Assembly (NCBI RefSeq): GCF_000005505.3
Contig: NC_016132.3
Coordinates: 40,252,914-40,316,913 of the forward strand
Length of the DNA stretch: 64,000 nucleotides
Source of the DNA: Brachypodium distachyon
Taxonomy: Eukaryota; Streptophyta; Magnoliopsida; Poales; Poaceae
Reading direction: 5' to 3'
Numbering within the stretch: the first letter of the stretch is position 1; each line of letters begins with the position of its first letter. Under the pieces are notes generated by a model. That model made no database searches. It worked only from the letters and a program-made list of their open reading frames with translations, and was not told the origin of the DNA. A program made the position numbers and the translations under genes. This document shows, in pieces, positions 56,972 through 64,000 of this stretch.

Positions 56972-58430
56972 ATGTCGACCAGCCCCAAACAGCCCAATCC
57001 ACCCAAAACCCTAGAGGAGCTCATCACCAAGGAGCACGAAGATTTTGAGGGCGTCACACAGAGCCTTGGCGTAGTCGCCAATGACATCGAACTCCTCCGC
57101 AAAGACGTTACATCGACCCTTGACGCTCTCGACGAAACTCTGCGGAAGATGCAGCTGAACTACGAGAATCTATCTCAGCAGCAACGGGCACAAAATTTGG
57201 CCATCACCCGGCTGGAACGTGCCAGCCATGGTGGTCCCTCCTTCGACGCGGAGGATTCGCAACGGGCAGCCGCGCATCATGGCCCCTTCCGCCGCCCAAC
57301 CGCGCCGCTTGGGGCAGGAGAAGAGACCGGCCACCTCGCCTCTACAAGCTCAATGTCCCCATCTACAACGGCACCGGTGACCCTCGACCGTGGTTGACGA
57401 GATGCAATCTCTTCTTCATCGGACAGCGGACTCCGGCCATTGACAATCAAGGATGTCGCTACTCTCTGGTACGGCCATCTGAAGAAAAGATGGGGCGGCC
57501 TTCTTGGACAAAATTTGTCAACCTCATCTCCCAGCACTTCGGCCCTCCTACACGCGCCAACCCCTTCGGCGAGCTGATTTCCCTAAGGCGCACGGGCTCG
57601 GTGGCTGACTACACCAAGCAGTTCCTACAATTGGTGTCCCGCGTCAAGCGGATCCTGGAAGAAGCGGAGCGCAACATCTTCACCAACAACCTCGGCGAGC
57701 CGCTCAAGACCCAGGTCAAGATGCTCCGCCCGACCACTCTCGAGGCTGCCATGGACATGGCTGTCTCCTTCGAGCATTTTGCATCCATAACTGCGGCAGC
57801 AGGCCCCACACGCCCGAACAGGCCGCCGCGTCCGTCCAATACAGCCCAGGTTGTCGCTACCGACGCGATCCGAGGAGCAACACCCGTCTTCAAGAAGTTG
57901 AACGCCGCCGAGATGGAGGAACGGCAGGCCAAGGGGCTGTGCTTCAATTGTGATGAGAAATTTGTCCGTGGGCATCGCTGCAAGTGCTTATTTTATATCG
58001 AGGTCGCCGACAAGGAGGAGGAGGAGGACCTCCAAATCTCACTCCTCGCCATCACCGGCGTCCGCACCAGTGACACCATGCAACTAGTGGTGTGGGTTGG
58101 GGAGCGTGAGCTCCTCGCCCTCATCGACTCGGGCAGCACCCACAACTTCATCAGCGAGGAGTTAGCAGCACACGTTAGCGCCCCGTTCTGTACTGGTCGT
58201 CGCCTCCGGGTGACCATCGCCAATGGAGACCACGTCACCTGCAGCGGGCTGCTTCGACACACCGCCATCGCCATCGGTCAAGAGAGCTTTGTGGTGGACC
58301 TGTATGCCATCCCATTGGGCGGCTTTGACGTCGTGTTGGGTACTCACTGGCTCAAGACTCTTGGACCGATCCTATGGGACTTTGAGCGGCTCTACATGTC
58401 CTTCTGGCGGACAGATCACCGCGTGAGTGG
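56972..58430 (+). pseudogene. Reina gag and protease (frameshifted)
   Basis: ATG at 56972, MSTSPKQPNPPKTLEELITK, with a coiled-coil-like N-terminal part. The frame shifts near 57300 into the reading with PIYNGTGDPRPWLTRC, the gag core. A Cys/His box follows (CFNCDEKFVRGHRCK, about 57943-57985). The protease motif is LALIDSGSTHNFIS near 58110. The frame fades after about 58430, where RT continues in another frame. Confidence 0.8.
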
Positions 58431-61209
58431 TACGGCCTCTCAGCCACGGGCCACCTCCACCATGTCCAAGTCAGCACGTCTCGCGATCTCCTCGACAACT
58501 TCCTCGCCAACTTCTCGGACGTTTTCGCCGAGCCCAAGGGGCTGGCGCCGTCCGCACCCACGACCACCGCATTTGTTTGGTGCCGGGAGCCGTTCCAGTA
58601 GCTGTCCTCCCATACCGCTACCCTGCTGCCCAGAAGGACGAGCTCGAGAGGCAATGTGCAGACATGCTAGAACGTGGGCTAATTCGACGCAGCACCTCGG
58701 AGTTCTCTTCCCCGGTGCTCCTCGTCCGAAAGAGTGACGGGTCTTGGCGTTTCTACGTCGACTACTACGCCCTCAACACCAACACTGTCAAAGACAAGTT
58801 TCCCATCCCCGTCATCGATGAGCTTAAGGGCGCCCGCTTCTTCACCAAGCTGGATTTGCGCTCTGGCTACCACCAAGTGCACATGTGCCCGGAGGACGTC
58901 CACAAGTCCGCGTTCCGCACCCATGAAGGCCTCTTTGAGTTTCTCGTCATGGCCATTGGCCTCACGAACGCTCCGGCAACCTTCCAGACTTTGATGAATG
59001 ACGTTTTTCGTCCTTTTTTATGCCAATTCGTGCTGGTCTTTTTTGATGATATTTTGGTGTACAGCTCGTCTTGGAGCTCATGCAGCAACACCAACTCTAC
59101 CTCAAGCGCTCCAAGTGTGCCTTTGGGGAGGAATCGGTGGCGTACCTCGGCCATGTTATCTCCGCAGATGGCGTCGCCATGGATGGCCAGAAGGTGATGG
59201 CCATCATTGATTGGGCCATGCCACGGTCCGTTCGTGCAGTCTGTGGTTTCCAGGGGTTGGCGGGCTATTACCGCAAGTTCATCCGTGACTTTGGTGTCAT
59301 TGCGGCGCCCCTCATAGCGTTGTTGAAGAAGGACGAGTTCCTCTGGTCGGAGGAGGCTAATGGGGTGTTCCTTCAATTTAAGACCGCGCTCACGACGGCG
59401 CCTGTGTTGCAGCTTCCCGACTTCACCATCCCGTTCACCGTGGAGGGTGACGCCTCGGGCTCGAGGTTCGGCGCCGTGCTGCACCAAGGCGCAGGCCCTA
59501 TTGCGTATTTCAGCCGGCCGATCGCTCCTCTTCATGCGTCCCTGGCAGCCTACGAGCGCGAGCTCCTTGGCCTGGTCTAGGCAGTTCGGCATTGGCGGCC
59601 GTACCTATGGGGACGCTCCTTCGTCGTCAAGACGGACCACTACAGCCTCAAGTTCCTCCTCGTCCAACGCTTGGCGACCATACCCCAACTTCATTGGGTT
59701 GGCAAGCTTCTGGGGTTTGACTTCACCGACGAGTACAAGCCTGGCCGCCTTAACATGGTGGCCGACGCTCTTTCTCGGCGCGACTTTCCCGATGCCGGTG
59801 CATGTGCCATCACGGGTCCCGCCTTCGACCTCTTTGACGCTCTTCGCCAGGCAGCCCAGCGTGAGCAGTCGGAGGCCGGCGAGTTAGGGTCCCCTTGGGC
59901 CCTCGTGAACGGACTGGTCACCTTCGAGCGCGGCGCTTATGTCCCTCCGTCGTCTCCATTGGTGGCCAATGTTCTGCTGGCAGCGCACGACGAGGGCCAT
60001 GAAGGCATTCAAAAATCGCTTCACCGGCTTCGCCACGACTTCCACCTTCCGCAGGCCCGCATTGCTCTACAGGACTACATTTGCGCGTGCACAGTGTGTT
60101 AGCGCAACAAGACAGAGCATCTCCATCCGGCTGGCCTACTTCAGCCCTTAGTGGTGCAATCTCGTGTTTGGGAAGATATCTCCATGGATTTCATCGATGG
60201 GATGCCAAAGGTGGGTGGCAAGAGTGTCATCCTCACCGTCGTCGACCGTTTCTCCAAGTATGCTCACTTTATTCCATTGGCGCATCCCTACATAGCCGAG
60301 TCAGTGGCCAAGGATTTCTTTGCCGACATTGTTCGCCTCCACGGGGTTCCGGCCTCCATCGTCTCGGACCGCGACGTGGTTTTCACTTCTGGATTTTGGA
60401 AAGCCCTATTTGCAACTTCCGGCTCTCGCCTGCATATGAGTTCGGCATTTCACCCTCAATAGGATGGCCAGTCAGAGACAGTCAATCGGGTCATTGGCAT
60501 GTATTTGCGCTGCCTCACTGGCAACCGTCCTCGGCAGTGGCTTCATTGGCTCCCTTGGGCGGAATATTGCTACAATACTTCCTTCCACACCACCCTGAAG
60601 GACACGTCTTTCCGTGTGGTCTATGGTCGAGACCCTCCGTCCTTGCGAACGTATATGTCAGGCGAAATCCGCAATCAAGCCGTGGAACGTAACATTGCTG
60701 ACCGTGACCAGTTTTTGATTGACATTCGTGAACGTCTTGTCCTGGCTGCCCAGCACTACAAGCACTATTATGATGGCAAGCATCGGTTGCTTTCCTTTGA
60801 CGTCGGCGAGTGGGCTTGGCTGCGCCTACACCACTGGCCAGCAGCCTTCCTAGGCACAGGAGCAAAGGGCAAGCTGGCACCAAAATTTTATGATCCATAC
60901 AAAGTCATTGGGAAGTTTGATTCGATGGCTTATCGCTTGGAGTTGCCGCCTCGTGCTCGTATCCATGATGTCTTCCATGTTGGACTTTTGAAGAAGTACA
61001 ATGGGCCTCCGCCCGATGCACCGCATGTACTGCCCGCTATGTTTCAAGGACGCGTCCAGCCTACGCTAACTAAAGCCTTGCGTGCTCGCCTTACCCGCGG
61101 TGGGCAGGACCGCCGGCTTCAGCAGCTTCCTAGGAGGATGTTCCCGCTTTCAAGGAGCGCTGCCCAGCTTTTCAGCTCGAGGACGAGCTGTTTCAGAATG
61201 GAGGGAGAG
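58431..61209 (+). pseudogene. Reina pol: RT, RNase H, integrase (multiple breaks)
   Basis: [62 protein letters not shown]. There is a small deletion after PVIDEL and a frameshift near 59070. RNase H: FTVEGDASGSRFGAVLHQG, then a TAG at 59578-59580, and NMVADALSRRDF. Integrase: HEGIQKSLHRL with CTVC, TAG at 60100-60102, MDFIDGMPKVGGKSVILTVV, VSDRDVVFTSGFW, TAG at 60460-60462. The C-terminal region reaches VFHVGLLKKYNGPPPD; the chromodomain after it is scrambled by a frameshift. Confidence 0.85.
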
Positions 61210-61210
61210 A

Positions 61211-61577
61211 TGTCATGTGAGGGCACACGTATAGGCGCCGGCCACCTAGGGTAGAGAAGGACCCAATGTTTGGGTCACCTTAGTTAATTTGAGTAATTAA
61301 GAGTTCAGATTGGAGATAGAAACGTTTCGTCCCGTAGAAGGTTTTTCCTATTCCAATTCTGTAAGAATCTAGCTTGTTCTCCAAGTTTGTAGGTTTATAG
61401 TCCCCCCTAGTCAATGAATAAAGCAAGCAATCAAAATCTAAACCCTATTTTCTCCTGCGCCCAGGGGGCCTCAATTCCCTGCCACGGGGCGGCAAGGTTA
61501 CAAGTCTCGTCCTCCCGTAGAGTACCCCTACTTCCTGCGATCTTGCTCTAGTTCCCAAATTCCCCAAGCACGTGACA
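61211..61577 (+). mobile_element. 3' LTR of the Reina-type element
   Basis: Starts TGTCATGTGAGGGCAC directly after the polypurine tract and ends CACGTGACA. It is shorter than the 5' LTR through small deletions near 61345 and 61395, and differs at a number of bases, so the insertion is not recent. Confidence 0.9.
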
Positions 61578-61582
61578 GGACC

Positions 61583-61690
61583 ACTATTTTGGCTCTCTAT
61601 ATAGATGATATCTTCATTACTATGTTAATATTAATAGTAATGTTAATATTTTACTATGTCATATTCTACAAAAGGAAAGCTACATAGCAG
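61583..61690 (+). pseudogene. Copia reverse transcriptase remnant, 3' part (YxDD box)
   Basis: The plus-strand reading ILALYIDDIFIT carries the YIDD catalytic box of Copia RT, the block that should follow the sequence lost at 56532. Homology fades into an AT-rich repeat (TAATGTTAATATT). The remnant ends about 115 bases from the callose synthase stop codon. Confidence 0.6.
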
Positions 61691-61805
61691 AAGAACTAAG
61701 GTCCTATCAAGGTACAGACACCCAAAATCGATCGTAACACATGACCTGGAGCATGTATCTTGCTTTGCTGCCTACACGAGTACACAGTGCAGGCAATGAA
61801 ACTGG

Positions 61806-63552
61806 TCACTCGAACTCCCCCATGTCCTTCTGACCGGCAAGGATCCTTGAAATTTGGAGGCCCCGACTGAAGGCTTGGTTGAAGAGCAACCTTGTTTGGA
61901 ACTCTGAGACGAAGGGAAACCATGACAAGAAGCCGATGGGAAGGAAGAGGACGAGGCCCATGATGTTGTCGTATGCCCTCCCGAGCTCCATGATAGACTC
62001 CCATAGCGTAGTCTTCTTAATCACCGGATAGCATGCTTGCCCGATCTGCAAAGGAATTGTATATATATCACTGCATACAGAATGGATGATAGACCTGTAA
62101 ACCATAAGTATGCTAGACTAGATCTTGGTCATTAATGTTCATATCATGAAAATACCAGATTGCTTCTGATTCAGTAGCTTTCACTAAACTGCTTGAGAAT
62201 TAACAGACGCAATGTTGTTTTTGGTTCCATGCATGGTTTGCTCGTGAGCAGGGAATGAATGCTAAGGTTTTGTTTTTGAGAGTAGTCACTTTTATTATGA
62301 TACATAAAGCTCAAACAAGTAGGTAAAAGAAGTTTTACTCACCAGAAGGATACACCAACCAGTAGGTAGGAACCCGAGAATACTGGCAAAGACATCAGAA
62401 ATTGTGAGTTCACATACAACAAATAGGACCGCCATCACAGAAACAAATCCAAGGAAGAGAAGGCCCTTCAGGATGCGAAAAGTAAGCTGCAGGTCCGTCC
62501 CAAATTTTTGCCGTCCTATTGAAACCATCTGAAGAGAAGGAACATCAATATGAAGGTAAGATCTTTAAGCATCAGAGGTAACCGGTCAAAATGAAAGGCC
62601 AAAGTCTCACCTTCAGAACTACTAGAACTGTCAGCATAACCAACCATGACAATCCGTATACCTATAAGGCAAGGAAATGGGATTTATATTAGGACACATG
62701 CAATGAACTAAAAAAGAACCAAATAAAGCAGATCATATGTAGGGAAAGTACCAGAATGCTTGTGTTGTGGCGTGCTATGTTCAGCTGGTACACAATACCA
62801 TACTGGTAGATCAAGAAACGAAGCGAGAGGATGATTTCCAAGAGAAGAGCACGAATACTAGTCTTCCTGAGATGCTCCTGTTCAGTTGTCCACCAAGCCT
62901 CCCAGCTCTGTTCCCCTAACATGCCGATACCCCCTCGGTTCCCCATCCATTTCCTCCAATCTGTCCAGTCATCAACGGTCTTCTGCCACTCAAAACATGA
63001 TGGATTGAAGATAAACGGTGCAAAGAGCCATGATGCAACCAGGAACCATATGGAGAATGTTACAAATAGGTACAACTTCGAGCCGCGGTAGGACTTTCCG
63101 TAAACAAGATACACAACCAGAAGTATCAACAGTTCAAGTCCTTTAACAAAGTGGCTACGGGAGTACACGCGATAATTGTCAGCAAACTTTGCATGGCACA
63201 CAACAAAGCCACGGCCTGTAGGCCTGTATTTAGCGCCACCATGGAGTATTGTTCGCCCATAGTGATGTGTTTTGGTGCCAAGCTGGAATGTGAAGAACAC
63301 AGAGGCCAACTGAAGCTGCATGATGACAAACTCTCCTAACGCTGTGCGGAATCCCTTCTCTAAGCCGACTTCCATGACCATAGGCAGAACAAGCAGCAAA
63401 CCAAGCTGGAAAACAGACTGTGAAGCTAGCGCATTTTCAAGGGGCCTGATGTCCGCTTGAATACGTGGATCCAGCAAAATAGACTTTTCCAGGCCACTCA
63501 TAACGAGATATAACCTCCCATACAAAAATACATAGACAGTAAGTACAGTAAC
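61806..63552 (-). CDS. callose synthase (1,3-beta-glucan synthase), C-terminal four exons, partial
   Basis: Exons on the minus strand: 63552-62752, 62661-62611, 62528-62343, 62045-61806 (801, 51, 186 and 240 bases, all phase 0). Each intron has GT and AG ends. They encode the last 425 residues of a protein usually about 1,900 long. Visible family motifs: VTVLTVYVFLYGRLYLV, ENALASQSVFQLGLL, FQLGTKTHHYGRTILHGG, KFADNYRVYSRSHFVKG, WLFAPFIFNPSCFEWQKTV, GGIGMLGEQSWEAWW and the near-terminal SWFPFVSEFQTRLLFNQAFS. This is the C-terminal multi-pass membrane part of plasma-membrane callose synthase, which makes beta-1,3-glucan from UDP-glucose. Stop TGA at 61808-61806. The frame is intact with no stops, so the gene looks functional. 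Which CALS/GSL member it is cannot be told. Confidence 0.95.
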
Positions 63553-64000
63553 CTGAAAGAAGCAACTAAGGATGTCAGAATCCCAAAATACGCAGAATGG
63601 ATAAATTACTGTTGACAACATGCTTAAATTATCAGTTATGAATACTGAGCATTTGCACCCCAAACTATATATATCTATGGATAATAACTCAAATCCAGAA
63701 TAATACCATTTTAAAAAAGTCACTTATGACTCCAAATATTTCTGATTATCCTTTGAAGGATGGTATTGCTGATTACCAATTTGAACATATGACAAAATAA
63801 ATGGATTAAACTTGAATCAGCTCCATCTGATTCTGCCTTTTCGTTTTATGTTTTCTAATTTGAAAACAACTCTATGCTAATTCAGTTTTATGTTAATGCT
63901 CAGTATCAGTATGGTTCCCTCCTACCATTAAACCTATCAGAATGAAACAGCATAGGCACAATTAAAATAAAAGGTTCCACAGAGATATCTTTAGTTACCC
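63553..64000 (-). other. callose synthase intron
   Basis: Starts (reading leftwards) before the acceptor CTTCTTTCAG at 63553. AT-rich, with no exon-like reading up to the window edge. The next upstream exon, normally carrying the FTTVGFYF-type segment, must lie beyond 64000. Confidence 0.7.

Larger units (their letters stand above)
56533..61577 (+). mobile_element. Reina-type chromovirus, complete structure, TSD GGACC
   Basis: 5' LTR 56533-56930 (398 bases), PBS 56934-56945 (TGGTATCAGAGC), gag-pol, polypurine tract GGAGGGAGAGA, 3' LTR 61211-61577 (367 bases). Both LTRs run TGTCATGTG to CACGTGACA. GGACC flanks both sides (56528-56532 and 61578-61582). Short LTRs, 5-kb length and the integrase tail GKLAPKFYDPYKVIGK fit the Reina lineage. 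The 3' LTR lacks about 27 bases found in the 5' LTR. Several frameshifts and stops make it inactive. Confidence 0.93.

Overview
This window is repeat-dense nuclear DNA of a grass-type monocot. The evidence is Tekay-, Reina- and Tat-type Ty3/gypsy elements, long LTRs, CACTA transposons with CCAGTGGCGG subterminal repeats, a Stowaway MITE, and one spliced plant callose synthase (glucan synthase-like) gene running off the right edge. I cannot name the species. I see no prokaryotic-style operon, CRISPR array or rRNA/tRNA gene. The tRNA-like TGGTATCAGA strings are retrotransposon primer-binding sites.

Layout, left part (1-27096). This is a nest of retroelements. One Tekay-type LTR family (about 3.3 kb; starts TGTAACATC, ends GGTCGCTTCA or GATCGCTTCA) recurs six times in the window outside its own element. 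Four copies are solo LTRs with perfect 5-bp target duplications: 6395-10548 (AAAAT), 10914-14274 (CAAGT), 23268-27091 (CCTGT) and 39595-42906 (ACTTT). Two of these split a minus-strand Ty3/gypsy element (about 4389-17725), which itself sits in another copy of the LTR. Two Tat-like gypsy fragments (910-4388 and about 19386-22140) carry an antisense ORF of the PF04195 type. A LINE 3' remnant lies at 18293-19385.

Middle (27097-53273). After a Stowaway MITE and a 2.3-kb non-autonomous CACTA element (28189-30529) comes a large CACTA element, 32059-53273, with matching TIRs and a TGG target duplication. It holds a broken Ulp1-type (C48) protease gene and the C-terminal half of a TNP2-type transposase, both on the minus strand. 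The protease gene is interrupted by 13.8 kb of Tekay chromovirus. This insert is permuted: mid-gag, pol, LTR, PBS, pre-gag ORF, gag, mid-protease. It has one LTR in the middle and about 970 bp of the same gag/protease sequence at both ends. Its LTR contains an inverted solo LTR of its own family.

Right part (53274-64000). A degraded direct duplication and a possible orphan exon are followed by a Copia reverse-transcriptase remnant split by a complete but coding-dead Reina-type element (56533-61577, TSD GGACC). Last are the four 3'-most exons of a callose synthase gene on the minus strand (61806-63552), the only clear host gene. Almost every transposon ORF is broken by stops or frameshifts. 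I found no convincing new multi-gene system. The most unusual objects are the permuted Tekay insert, the self-nested inverted LTR that can fold into a long hairpin, the chimeric LTR at 23268-27091, and the small CACTA carrying an expressed-looking coiled-coil ORF.
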